Assembly (NCBI GenBank): GCA_020853755.1
Contig: JADYYG010000010.1
Span: 1 to 63,660 of the forward strand
Source: Dehalococcoidia bacterium
GTDB taxonomy: Bacteria; Chloroflexota; Dehalococcoidia; Tepidiformales; Tepidiformaceae
Direction of reading: 5' to 3'
DNA: 63,660 nucleotides
This document shows, piece after piece, positions 1 to 8,128 of the stretch; position 1 is the stretch's first letter; each line of letters opens with the position of its first letter. The position numbers and the translations under genes are program-made. The notes beneath the pieces were generated by a model. That model did no database searches. It was not told where the DNA came from and saw only the letters and a list, made by a program, of their open reading frames with translations.

Positions 1-149
1 AAGGGAAGACGAACAAACAGATCGCATTGGACCTTGGCCTGGCCGAGTCCACGGTGAAGGACTACGTGGCGACCGCCTGCCACAAGGTCGGCGTGGACAA
101 TCGGACAGCACTGACAGCATGGTGGGTGAGGCAGGCCGCGGCGGAGTGA
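1..149 (+). CDS. LuxR-type HTH protein, C-terminal part (5' end outside window)
   Basis: The frame is open from the window edge (third base) to TGA at 147-149 and gives about 48 residues. They include the recognition part of a LuxR/GerE helix-turn-helix: NKQIALDLGLAESTVKDYV, then KVGVDNRTALTAWW. The protein ends a few residues after the HTH. It closely resembles the small LuxR protein at 1820-2074 (same ATAC/ANAC-KVGV-NRT core), so the two are probably paralogues. The role is inferred as DNA binding; whether a sensor domain precedes the HTH cannot be seen. Confidence 0.75.
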   Translation, partial: GKTNKQIALDLGLAESTVKDYVATACHKVGVDNRTALTAWWVRQAAAE

Positions 150-226
150 CTACCGCCGTTTGGGGGTGGCCGAAGAGAGGGATTGTATAAATCACGCCAG
201 ACGCCGACCCTATTCGGAGGGCGCCC

Positions 227-853
227 ATGTTGACACGCCGCACCTTTTTTCGGGGCTTGGCCGCTGCAGGGCTGGTATTCACCCCTGTGGCACTTGGATG
301 GAAGTCGCTCCTGTCTGGCGGCGCTGCAGTCACCGCTGTCTCTCAAGCAAACGACGACCGGCCGACCAATGTCCTTGGCACGTCCGCGGTCAAGGCCGTC
401 GCGAATGACCGTACGTTCACGGCCGTGACCCCGCGGGGGGCCGTCGTTCAGGTTCAAGTTCCCGCTGACGTCGAACTCTCGTGGCCCGCGGGCCACGTGG
501 CCGAGCCGGGAGACAGAGTGGACGCCTATGGCTACTGGACCGGAGCTCTCGATGCCAGTGTTTTCGTTGCAAAGAAACTCTGGTTCAACATAGAAAGGAT
601 TCGCGGGACTGTGGTTCGGGAACCGAACGGCGCGCTGACCCTGAATGTAGGCTCCCAAGGGTGGGCGTTGATAGTCGCCCAGGAGTGGATTGAATTCGTG
701 GAGGTGGACGGGTCGGAAGTGCCGCCGGAACAGCGCGCGCAGCGCGTCGCTGCATTGGAACAGGACAGCTGGGCTGACGTCATCGGCTTTACTTCCGGGG
801 GCCCGCGCTCCTTGACTGTCACCCGCCTTTCAGCCTGGGCGCCCCAGCCGTGA
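227..853 (+). CDS. Tat-exported protein of unknown function
   Basis: The 208-residue product starts with a good twin-arginine signal: TRRTFFRG at residues 3-10, then a hydrophobic stretch to about residue 35 (GLAAAGLVFTPVALGW). Export in folded form by the Tat system is therefore likely. The mature part (about 40-208) looks like one or two small beta-rich domains and has no motif I recognise. A GGAGG sequence lies just before the ATG. The stop overlaps the next gene by four bases (GTGA), so the two are probably translationally coupled. Function unknown. Confidence 0.75.
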   Translation: MLTRRTFFRGLAAAGLVFTPVALGWKSLLSGGAAVTAVSQANDDRPTNVLGTSAVKAVANDRTFTAVTPRGAVVQVQVPADVELSWPAGHVAEPGDRVDAYGYWTGALDASVFVAKKLWFNIERIRGTVVREPNGALTLNVGSQGWALIVAQEWIEFVEVDGSEVPPEQRAQRVAALEQDSWADVIGFTSGGPRSLTVTRLSAWAPQP

Positions 854-1062
854 TCGCGACGGCCCTCCGGGTGGCGCTCCTTTTTGTCCTCGTTCCCGCG
901 TTTTACGCCAAGCTCCGCGCTCGTCCTCGATTAGCTAAGGCTATAGCCGGCTGGAAACTCCTCCCACCTGAATGGTCCGGGCTCGCAGGAACTGCTTTGA
1001 TGCTCGGCGAGGGGCTTCTGCGTTCATCGCCCCTACCGTCCTCGATCCGTGCCCGCTGGTAG
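850..1062 (+). pseudogene. Short MauE/DoxX-like membrane protein, apparently truncated
   Basis: It starts at GTG 850, overlapping the previous stop. The 70 residues begin with a hydrophobic helix, then a K-LR-RP segment and a second helix (GLAGTALMLGEGLL), which resembles the first half of MauE/DoxX-type membrane proteins. Such proteins usually have four helices and about 130-160 residues. Here the frame changes to a low-complexity tail (RSSPLPSSIRARW) and stops. No continuation was found in other frames, so this is probably a decayed remnant. A genuinely short two-helix protein is the alternative. Confidence 0.45.
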
Positions 1063-1068
1063 CCATTC

Positions 1069-1629
1069 ATGCCCGGGAAGAAGGCTCTAATGTTTCGTGG
1101 TAAACCAACCGTCATGTTCGTCGTTGCGGCGCTCTGCCTTCTCGGCATCGCCGGCTTCTTCGCTCTCTCTTCCGTCCGCGGGGAGGGTTCCACTGCCGGG
1201 CCCGTCATTTCGCGGGCCACCGTGCCCACGGATGACCCGGCACGGACCGTCGAGCAACTCGGCCAACAGACGGGCTTCGCGGTGCTCGCTCCTTCGCCCG
1301 GGCCGGGCTGGAAGCTCACCGGCGCCGAAGCCACCAGCGGCCAGGGCGCCCTCGCACGCTCCCAGTTGAACTACCAGTCCGTCGATGCCGGAGGGGCGGT
1401 GTCATCGCTCCAGGTTGTCCAGTTCGGCATCCGGCTCACGCACCCTGCGAACGACACAGGTACGACGCTCGAACCACCGGCGCCCGGGTACGACCTCACC
1501 GTCAGCACCAGCCCGAACCAGGCGGTCTATACGCTGCGCTCGGCGACGCGGACGTTCGTCGTCACCATCGAAGGCCCCGCTGCCGCTGACGAAGCGTTCG
1601 CCCGAAGCGCGATGAAAAGCCTCGAGTGA
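1069..1629 (+). CDS. Membrane-anchored protein of unknown function
   Basis: 186 residues. One hydrophobic segment near the N terminus (about 13-34, PTVMFVVAALCLLGIAGFFAL) probably acts as an uncleaved signal anchor. The rest would be outside the membrane. The C-terminal part (about 60-186) alternates polar and hydrophobic residues and ends in a segment typical of small secreted domains (TFVVTIEG...AFARSAMKSLE). A start at ATG 1090 (MFRGKPTV) is equally possible. It lies 6 bases after the MauE-like fragment and probably shares its transcript. I recognise no family. Confidence 0.65.
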   Translation: MPGKKALMFRGKPTVMFVVAALCLLGIAGFFALSSVRGEGSTAGPVISRATVPTDDPARTVEQLGQQTGFAVLAPSPGPGWKLTGAEATSGQGALARSQLNYQSVDAGGAVSSLQVVQFGIRLTHPANDTGTTLEPPAPGYDLTVSTSPNQAVYTLRSATRTFVVTIEGPAAADEAFARSAMKSLE

Positions 1630-1744
1630 TTTTGGATTTTCGATTTCGGATTTGGGATTGAACCGCGGTGGTCCGTGATCTTCGGGTTCGGACGGGGCGA
1701 ACGTTCGCCAACCCAAAATCCAAAATCCACAATCCAAAATCCCC
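1628..1744 (+). repeat. Inverted heptamer-repeat cassette, copy A
   Basis: The left arm (1628-1660) is a run of GGATTNN heptamers. The right arm (1711-1744) is the complement, AATCCNN. The spacer of about 50 bases holds the perfect palindrome GGCGAACGTTCGCC. The spacer is almost identical in copy B (2024-2150), with one clear difference near its start. The arms could pair into a long hairpin or cruciform. The heptamers resemble the short tandemly repeated repetitive (STRR) sequences known from cyanobacteria. Confidence 0.85.
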
Positions 1745-1819
1745 TCGGCTAACCCCTTCGCGAATGTGGTATACCAACCTCTGCAGGCTCCCACTGGGCG
1801 GGAGGGCAGGAGGTGAGCA

Positions 1820-2074
1820 ATGCACGGAGCGCTCAGCCCGCGCGAGTGGCAGGCGGCGGGGCTCGTTGCCGACGGCCTCACCAATAACGCAATCGCCGAG
1901 GTGACTGGCCTCTCTCCCCATACGATCAAGACCTATGTGGCGAACGCCTGCCGGAAAGTGGGGGTCGCTAACCGCACTGGCCTCGCGGCCTGGTACGCCA
2001 CCCAGAAGAGCAACCGCCCCGTCGATTGGGGATTTTCGATTTCGGATTTGGGATTGAACCACGGTGGTCCGTGA
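1820..2074 (+). CDS. Small HTH-only LuxR-type regulator
   Basis: 84 residues, nearly all of it a GerE/LuxR helix-turn-helix: LSPREWQAAGLVADGLTNN, then IAEVTGLSPHTIKTYV and KVGVANRTGLAAW. There is no receiver or ligand domain. AGGAGG ends about 7 bases before ATG 1820, a strong ribosome site. The last 17 or so residues (from VDWGFSISDLG) are read from the left arm of heptamer cassette B, so the repeat has invaded or extended the 3' end of the gene. Heptamer cassettes lie on both sides. It is similar to the partial gene at 1-149. Confidence 0.75.
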   Translation: MHGALSPREWQAAGLVADGLTNNAIAEVTGLSPHTIKTYVANACRKVGVANRTGLAAWYATQKSNRPVDWGFSISDLGLNHGGP

Positions 2075-2150
2075 TCTTCGGGTTCGGACGGGGCGAACGT
2101 TCGCCAATCCAAAATCCGAAATCCACAATCCAAAATCCGAAATCCCCACT
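2024..2150 (+). repeat. Inverted heptamer-repeat cassette, copy B
   Basis: Same design as copy A: a GGATTNN left arm (2028-2056), a spacer nearly identical to that of copy A including the GGCGAACGTTCGCC palindrome, and a longer AATCCNN right arm (2105-2149). The left arm overlaps the 3' end of the LuxR-type gene. The two cassettes bracket that gene as direct copies about 400 bases apart. Confidence 0.85.
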
Positions 2151-2210
2151 CCCGGGCTCGCCCGTTCGGAGGATGGTGGGGGGGGGGAATTTCACTACAC
2201 TTGAATTACT

Positions 2211-3434
2211 ATGAATCGCAAACTCCAGGCTGGCATCGCGGCCGCCGTTATCGCAATCCTTGCCGTCTCAATCGTTGTCGCGCGCCCGGGTGGCAGCCGC
2301 CAGGGCGGCAGCACGCCCCCGCTGACGTCTGCGCAGGACGCGACAGCGGAATCCGGCGGCGTGACTCTCTCCGTTTCGAGCGCCGCATTCAGCGGCACCG
2401 CTACCTTCGTCAACCTCACCGCGAAAGTCGCTGACGCCGACCCGGCGAAAGCCACGCGGGTGAGCATCCCGGCCGAAGCGTTCGTCGCCGGCAACATGGC
2501 CCCGGCCGACCTCAGCGGGCGCATCATGCTCATCGCGAACGCCCCGGCAGCGGCCCAACGGCTGCGCCCGGTCAACGCCACCGGCCCCGCGAAGATCGTC
2601 ATCTCCTTCGTCGATGTAGATTCCGGCGCGGGGACACGGCGCATCACGGGCAACTGGGCCCTCGAACTGAAAACCCCGGCTGACCTGGCCAAAGCGCTGC
2701 GCGTCGAGAAGCTCTCCGGCGGGGCCGCAGCCGTTGCCCAGGGCATCACGGTGCGGCCCCTGAGCGCCACACGGTCGACGACCGAAACGCTGGTCACTGT
2801 CTCCCTCGAAGGGCCTGCCGGCGTCGAACAGCTCGCGCTGCCTGCGCTGATTGGCGCGACAGCGAAGGACGGCGGCCCGGTCTTCGGTGCGCGCATAGCC
2901 GGCGGCGAAGGTGAACCGCAGACGTTCTCGTTCCCACCGACAGACTTCGGCAGCCCGCTCCGGATCCAGTTCAGCGAGTTCGTCGCCGCGCCGGCCGCCG
3001 GCAACGCTGCCACACGCTGGGCCGATATCCGCCTCGGCGCCCTGCTCGAACGCCAGGGCGTGACCGGGAAGGCCGGCGAAAAGGCGGCCGTCGACCCGGC
3101 GGACATCGTGGCGACATCCGGCGGCGAACCGTTGCTGGTGACGGGCGTGAGCTTCGAAAGCCCAACGGTGAACCTCATCGCCTTCAACGTGACGGGGTTG
3201 TTCCCGGACTTTTCGGGCGCACGGCTGACGCTCCCCAACGGTTCGGTGCTGCCGCCATCGGGTTCCGGTTCGCAGACGGGCAGCGCCCCGACAGGCGATA
3301 CGGGCCAGGGCGCCCGGTCGTTCGTGACCTTCACGTTCAACAGTTTTACGGACCTTCTCGGCACCGTCCGCCTCACCTTCAGCGAACCGGGCTCGGTCAT
3401 CAGTGACCGGTGGCAGGTCACATTCGGCGAGTGA
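2211..3434 (+). CDS. Secreted or membrane-anchored protein of unknown function
   Basis: 407 residues. Residues 1-24 form a positively charged start plus a hydrophobic segment (AGIAAAVIAILAVSIVVA), a signal peptide or anchor. The rest is rich in Ala, Thr, Gly and Val with frequent short beta-type segments and no cysteine pair or catalytic motif that I recognise, so Ig-like or other beta-sandwich modules are possible. A TACACT hexamer lies at 2196-2201, nine bases before the ATG, and could be a -10 box. Single-gene unit followed by a heptamer array. Confidence 0.7.
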   Translation: MNRKLQAGIAAAVIAILAVSIVVARPGGSRQGGSTPPLTSAQDATAESGGVTLSVSSAAFSGTATFVNLTAKVADADPAKATRVSIPAEAFVAGNMAPADLSGRIMLIANAPAAAQRLRPVNATGPAKIVISFVDVDSGAGTRRITGNWALELKTPADLAKALRVEKLSGGAAAVAQGITVRPLSATRSTTETLVTVSLEGPAGVEQLALPALIGATAKDGGPVFGARIAGGEGEPQTFSFPPTDFGSPLRIQFSEFVAAPAAGNAATRWADIRLGALLERQGVTGKAGEKAAVDPADIVATSGGEPLLVTGVSFESPTVNLIAFNVTGLFPDFSGARLTLPNGSVLPPSGSGSQTGSAPTGDTGQGARSFVTFTFNSFTDLLGTVRLTFSEPGSVISDRWQVTFGE

Positions 3435-3440
3435 TCTGAC

Positions 3441-3465
3441 TCTGGATTGGGGATTTTGGATTTGG
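3441..3465 (+). repeat. Single-arm heptamer array
   Basis: Three to four GGATTNN units just after the stop of the preceding gene, without the complementary arm seen elsewhere. Confidence 0.7.
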
Positions 3466-3514
3466 CGTTGACCTGAAATCGACAACCCCACCCCGGCCCA
3501 CCACAATCTCCTTC

Positions 3515-4570
3515 GTGGCCGAATCCCAGATCCCCGCGCCCATCCCGCCGATGCTTGCCAGGCTCACTCCGGAAATCCCGCATGGCCCCGGCTGGCTGTA
3601 CGAGCCGAAGTGGGACGGGTTCCGCTGCATCGTCTCCTTCGACGGCGCGAACGATCCCTACCTCCAGTCGCGGGACCTGAAGCCGCTCGGGCGCTACTTC
3701 CCGGAGGTGGTGGCCGGCCTGCGCGAGGGCCTGCCCGGCCCGGCCGTGCTCGACGGTGAACTGGTGATCATGGGCGCGAACGGCCTGGAGTTCGAAACGC
3801 TGCAGATGCGGCTCCACCCGGCGGAGTCGCGCGTGCGCATGCTCTCGCAGCAGACGCCGGCCGCGTTCGTGGCCTTCGACATGCTTGGAGACGGCGGCGA
3901 GAACCTGCTGAAGACCCCGTTCGGCGAACGGCGCGCCCGCCTCGAACGCTTCTTCGAACGCGCGAAGCCGCCCGCCTACCTGACACCCTGCACCGATGAC
4001 GCGGAGACGGCGCGCGACTGGTTCGACCGCTTCGAAGGGGCCGGCTTCGACGGCGTCATCGCGAAGCCGGTGAGCGGCGCTTACCAGCCGGGCAAGCGGG
4101 CGATGGCGAAGATCAAGCACCTGCGCACGGCCGACTGCGTGGTTGGCGGGTACCGCTGGAACAAGGGGGAAGAGGGCCGCTCGGTCGGGTCGCTGCTCCT
4201 CGGGCTGTACTCAGCGGATGGCGTCTTCCAGTTCGTCGGCCACACGAGCAGCTTCAGCGCGCAGGAGAAGCGCGACCTCGTTGGCTACCTCGCGCCGTAC
4301 GTCACCGAGCAGGAGGGCGAGGGGTTCGGGCAGGGGCGCGCTCCCGGCGCGGTGAGCCGCTGGTCGGCCGGGAAAGACCAGGGCTACGTGAAGCTCCGGC
4401 CGGAACTGGTCTGCGAGGTCAGCTTCGACTACCTGCAGGGGCCGCGCTTCCGCCACGCCTCGACGTTCAAGCGGTGGCGCACCGACAAGCCGCCCGAGGC
4501 GTGCACCTTCGACCAGTTCGAAGCGGCCGCCCCGTACGAACTCGTTCAGGTGTTCACGGCAGGGAAGTAG
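3515..4570 (+). CDS. ATP-dependent DNA ligase
   Basis: 351 residues. It joins nicked DNA using ATP. The adenylation motif EPKWDGFR is at 30-37, with Lys32 as the expected AMP-accepting residue. Later nucleotidyltransferase motifs follow: DGELVI, the FD-M segment, GFDGVIAKP, and a Lys-rich motif near AKIKHLRTADCVVGG. The C-terminal third is an OB-fold region. This is the compact form related to the LigC group rather than the NAD-dependent LigA. The start is GTG 3515. No Ku or polymerase domain is adjacent, so an NHEJ role is not supported here; repair is more likely. Confidence 0.9.
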   Translation: MAESQIPAPIPPMLARLTPEIPHGPGWLYEPKWDGFRCIVSFDGANDPYLQSRDLKPLGRYFPEVVAGLREGLPGPAVLDGELVIMGANGLEFETLQMRLHPAESRVRMLSQQTPAAFVAFDMLGDGGENLLKTPFGERRARLERFFERAKPPAYLTPCTDDAETARDWFDRFEGAGFDGVIAKPVSGAYQPGKRAMAKIKHLRTADCVVGGYRWNKGEEGRSVGSLLLGLYSADGVFQFVGHTSSFSAQEKRDLVGYLAPYVTEQEGEGFGQGRAPGAVSRWSAGKDQGYVKLRPELVCEVSFDYLQGPRFRHASTFKRWRTDKPPEACTFDQFEAAAPYELVQVFTAGK

Positions 4571-4573
4571 CCC

Positions 4574-7500
4574 CTACCAGGTGTCGACCATCGGCCGCTT
4601 TTTGCCGGTACGCGGCTGCGGCGGCGGCGTCGACCGCAGCGCGCGCGAAATCCAGAAGCGGCTCTCCAGCGGGTCGATCACTTCGTCGATTTCGAAGTGG
4701 CTGGCCATGTTGACCGCCTTCCCGTGGCGGTACATGCGGTCGACCATCTCGTCGAAGGTGCGCTTGCGCTCGGCGGGGTCTTCGATGGCGGCGAGTTCGT
4801 TGCGGTAGCCCAGCTTCACCGCGCCTTCGAGTCCCATGCCGCCGAATTCGCCGGTGGGCCAACTGATGCAGAACATCGGCGCTTTGAAGCTGCCGCCGGC
4901 CATCGCCTGCGCACCGAGGCCGTACCCCTTGCGCAGCACGATGGTCATCATCGGCACGGTCACGCTCGCGCCGGTGACGAACATGCGCGAGGCGCGGCGA
5001 ACCATCGCCTGCTTCTCGATCTCCGGGCCAACCATGATGCCCGGCGTGTCGCAGAGGAAGAGAATCGGGATGTCGAAGGCGTCGCACAGCTGCATGAAGC
5101 GCGAGGCCTTATCGGCCCCGGGCGGGTCGATGGCCCCGGCGAGGTGGGCCGGGTTGTTCGCGATGATGCCGACCGGGCGGCCTTCGATGCGCGCGAACGC
5201 GGTCACCATGCCGTGGGCGTACCCTCGCCGCAGTTCGAGCACGGAACCGGTGTCGGCCATCGTCTCGATGACCTTGCGAACGTCGTACATGCGCAGGCGG
5301 TTTTCGGGGATAACGTGGCGAAGGAGGCGCTGGTCGGCGCACTCCCAGGTTTCCAGCGAACCCTGGAAGTAGGAGAGGTACTGCTTCGCGACGGTGACGG
5401 CCTCGGCTTCGTCTTCGACAGCGATATCGACGACGCCGTTCGCCACCTGGATGTCGAGCGGACCTACCTCTTCCGGCCGGAAGACGCCGAGTCCGCCGCC
5501 TTCGATCATCGCCGGGCCGCCCATGCCGATGTTCGAACCCTTCGTGGCGATGACGACATCGCAGCAGCCGAGGATCGCCGCGTTCCCCGCGAAGCAGCGG
5601 CCGGAGGTGATGCCGACCAACGGCACGAGCCCGCTGAGCCCGCCCCAGAGCGCGAAGGCCATGCAGTCGAGGCCGGCCACGGCGCTGCCGTCGGTGTCAC
5701 CGGGGCGGCCGCCGCCGCCTTCGGCAAAGAAGACGACCGGGAGCCGCCACTGCTCGGCGAGGGCGAAGAGGCGGTCCTTCTTGCGGTGGTTCTGGCCGCC
5801 CTGGGTGCCCGCAAGCACCGTGTAGTCGTAGGACATGAGGACGGTGCGGGCCTTCTCCTCGGAGAAAAGCGCGCCGTTCACGCTGCCGATGCCGCTGATC
5901 ATGCCGTCGGCCGGCGTATTCTCGATGAGGTCCTGGAGTTCGCGGCGGCGGCGCTGGGGCGCGATGACCACCGGACCGTATTCGATGAAGGTGCCCGGGT
6001 CGCACAGGTCGTCGATGTTCTCGCGGGCGGTTCGCTGCCCGGTCTTGCGGCGCCGCGCGACGGCGGTGGGACGGTTCGCATCGAGCCCGTACGCGTGCCG
6101 CTGGATGACTTCCGCAAGGTCCGGCCGGATGTACTCGAGGTCCACGGCGGCAGCCGCGGCCACCGCGGTCCCCTCGACTTCCGTGAGTTCGATGACGGCC
6201 AGGGGCGCGCCCTCGAAGACGGCGAGGCCGGGCCGAACCGCCACGCGCCGGACGGCTCCCCCCTTCTCCGCGGCGATCACGTGCTCCATCTTCATCGCTT
6301 CGAGGACGGCAACCTGCTGGCCGGGCAGCACGAGGTCGCCCTCGGCCACATCGATACTGACGACGGTGCCCTGCACGGGCGCCCGGACGGTCAGCGTCCC
6401 CTCGGCGTCCGGCGTTTCGGCGACGGGAGCGGCCACCGGCGCGGCGCTTTCGGAGCGCCCCAGCGCGAGCACGGCCAGCGGGTCGTTGGGGTCGATCACC
6501 GCGCCAGCGCGGGCGGCTGTTTCTTCCGGGCGAACAACTGGCTGAGCCTGTTCGGCGGCGGCAGCCAATTCGGCCGCGTGGTCGTCGATGAAGCGGGTGT
6601 AGACCTGGTTGGCGGCCACACGCGGATGGCGCAGCAGTCCGCGCAGGTAGCCGATGTTCGACTGGACGCCTTCGACGCGGAACTCTGCGAGCGCCCGGGA
6701 AGCGCGGCCCACGAGCTGGCCGAAATCCTGCGTGGGCGCCGAAACGATGACCTTGGCCACCAGCGAGTCGAAGTTCGGGCTCGTCGCGTATCCGGCGTAC
6801 CCGAAGGTATCGACGCGGACGCCCGGCCCGGAGGGCGGTTCGAATACGGCGATGGTCCCACCCTGTGGCCGGGCGAGTCCGTCTGCGCCCATGGTTTCGA
6901 GATTGACCCGCAGCTGGATCGCCGAGCCGCGCGGCTCGGGCGCTTCGGAGAGTCGGAGGCTGGCGAGGGTTGCCCCCTCGGCCAGCGAGAGCTGGAGGTC
7001 GACAAGATCGATGCCCGTGACTTCCTCGGTGACGGTGTGCTCGACCTGGAGGCGCGGGTTGGCCTCGATGAAGGCGAACCGGCCGCCCTGGTCGGCGTCG
7101 ACGAGGAACTCGAACGTCCCGATATTGGTGAAGCGAGCCTCGGCGGCCATCTGCTCGGCAGTTTCAAGCAGGCGGCGGCGCAGGTCCGGGTCGAGTCCCG
7201 GCGCGGGGGTGACTTCAACGAGCTTCTGGTTGCGCCGCTGGAGGGAGCATTCGCGCTCCCAGAGGTGGACGGCGCGCTGGCCGTCGCCGGCAACCTGCAC
7301 TTCGATGTGGCGGGCGTGGCGGATCAGTTCTTCGACATAGACATCGCCGCAGCCGAATGCCGAGGTGGCTTCAGACTGGCACCGCTTGTAGAGCGACTCG
7401 AGGTCCTCGGGTCGTTCGACGAGCCGCATACCGCGGCCGCCACCGCCGGCGACGGCCTTCAGCATGACGGCGCGGCCGTCGCCCAGCGAGGCGAGGAAGG

Positions 7501-7933
7501 CCGCGGCGTCTTCGAGGCTCGTCGGCCCCGAGGTGCCGGAGAGCACGGGCACGCCAAGCCGCGCCGCGAAGGCGCGAGCCGCCGCCTTGTCGCCGAACAG
7601 ATCGAGCACCTCCGGCGAAGGGCCAACGAAGCGGATGCCGGCTTCAGCGCAGCGCCGGGCAAAGGCAGCGTTTTCAGAGAGGACACCGTAGCCGGGATGG
7701 ATGGCGTCGCAGCCGGTCTGGACCGCGAGGCCAATGACGCGTTCGACATCGAGGTAGGCGCGGGCGCCCGTGCCGCTCAGGGCATGCGCTTCGTCGGCCC
7801 GGCGGACGTGCAGGGAAGCTGCATCGTCTTCCGAATAGACTGCGACGGTTTCGATGCCGCGGGCGGCTGCGGAGCGCATGATGCGAATGGCGATTTCGCC
7901 GCGATTGGCGATGAGGAGGCGGCGGATAGGCAT
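4574..7933 (-). CDS. Single-chain biotin-dependent acyl-CoA carboxylase (BC-BCCP-CT fusion)
   Basis: 1119 residues carrying all three activities of an acyl-CoA carboxylase. Biotin carboxylase spans about 1-450 (LLIANRGEIA start, glycine-rich KAVAGGGGRGM, EANPRLQVEHTVTEE). A biotinyl domain lies at about 512-585, with VLEAMKME at 543-550 and Lys548 as the biotin site. A carboxyltransferase follows from about 620 to the end, holding the usual alpha and beta halves (GGGRPGDTDG; GNNPAHLAG-like IIANNPAHLAG; CDTPGIMVG). It makes a malonyl-type CoA from an acyl-CoA, bicarbonate and ATP; the acyl length cannot be read from the sequence. The layout matches the single-chain long-chain acyl-CoA carboxylase (LCC) described from mycobacteria. 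A thiolase is divergent. Confidence 0.92.
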   Translation of the reverse strand: MPIRRLLIANRGEIAIRIMRSAAARGIETVAVYSEDDAASLHVRRADEAHALSGTGARAYLDVERVIGLAVQTGCDAIHPGYGVLSENAAFARRCAEAGIRFVGPSPEVLDLFGDKAAARAFAARLGVPVLSGTSGPTSLEDAAAFLASLGDGRAVMLKAVAGGGGRGMRLVERPEDLESLYKRCQSEATSAFGCGDVYVEELIRHARHIEVQVAGDGQRAVHLWERECSLQRRNQKLVEVTPAPGLDPDLRRRLLETAEQMAAEARFTNIGTFEFLVDADQGGRFAFIEANPRLQVEHTVTEEVTGIDLVDLQLSLAEGATLASLRLSEAPEPRGSAIQLRVNLETMGADGLARPQGGTIAVFEPPSGPGVRVDTFGYAGYATSPNFDSLVAKVIVSAPTQDFGQLVGRASRALAEFRVEGVQSNIGYLRGLLRHPRVAANQVYTRFIDDHAAELAAAAEQAQPVVRPEETAARAGAVIDPNDPLAVLALGRSESAAPVAAPVAETPDAEGTLTVRAPVQGTVVSIDVAEGDLVLPGQQVAVLEAMKMEHVIAAEKGGAVRRVAVRPGLAVFEGAPLAVIELTEVEGTAVAAAAAVDLEYIRPDLAEVIQRHAYGLDANRPTAVARRRKTGQRTARENIDDLCDPGTFIEYGPVVIAPQRRRRELQDLIENTPADGMISGIGSVNGALFSEEKARTVLMSYDYTVLAGTQGGQNHRKKDRLFALAEQWRLPVVFFAEGGGGRPGDTDGSAVAGLDCMAFALWGGLSGLVPLVGITSGRCFAGNAAILGCCDVVIATKGSNIGMGGPAMIEGGGLGVFRPEEVGPLDIQVANGVVDIAVEDEAEAVTVAKQYLSYFQGSLETWECADQRLLRHVIPENRLRMYDVRKVIETMADTGSVLELRRGYAHGMVTAFARIEGRPVGIIANNPAHLAGAIDPPGADKASRFMQLCDAFDIPILFLCDTPGIMVGPEIEKQAMVRRASRMFVTGASVTVPMMTIVLRKGYGLGAQAMAGGSFKAPMFCISWPTGEFGGMGLEGAVKLGYRNELAAIEDPAERKRTFDEMVDRMYRHGKAVNMASHFEIDEVIDPLESRFWISRALRSTPPPQPRTGKKRPMVDTW

Positions 7934-8128
7934 GAGAAGAGCCTCGAGTGGACGTGGGCGCCCCTGCGGAGCGATGGCCTGATCCTAACGGGAGCGGCCT
8001 CCGCCCGCCTCATCTTCGGGGTCTGTCGTGTTGGTGATACGCAAGAGGGCCGGGATCAGGTACCATTCGGGGCGTTGGGGGCCTGCGCCCGGCGCTTCGG
8101 CCCAGATTAAACTCGTGAGGATAGTCAG

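Noticed and set aside
3515..4570. NHEJ function for the DNA ligase
   Set aside because: No Ku, polymerase or nuclease domain in the protein or nearby.
4697..8110. A 1137-residue open frame on the plus strand opposite the acyl-CoA carboxylase
   Set aside because: It is a codon-phase shadow of a GC-rich gene: composition dominated by Arg, Ala, Gly, Asp and His, with no domain, while the minus-strand gene has complete motifs.
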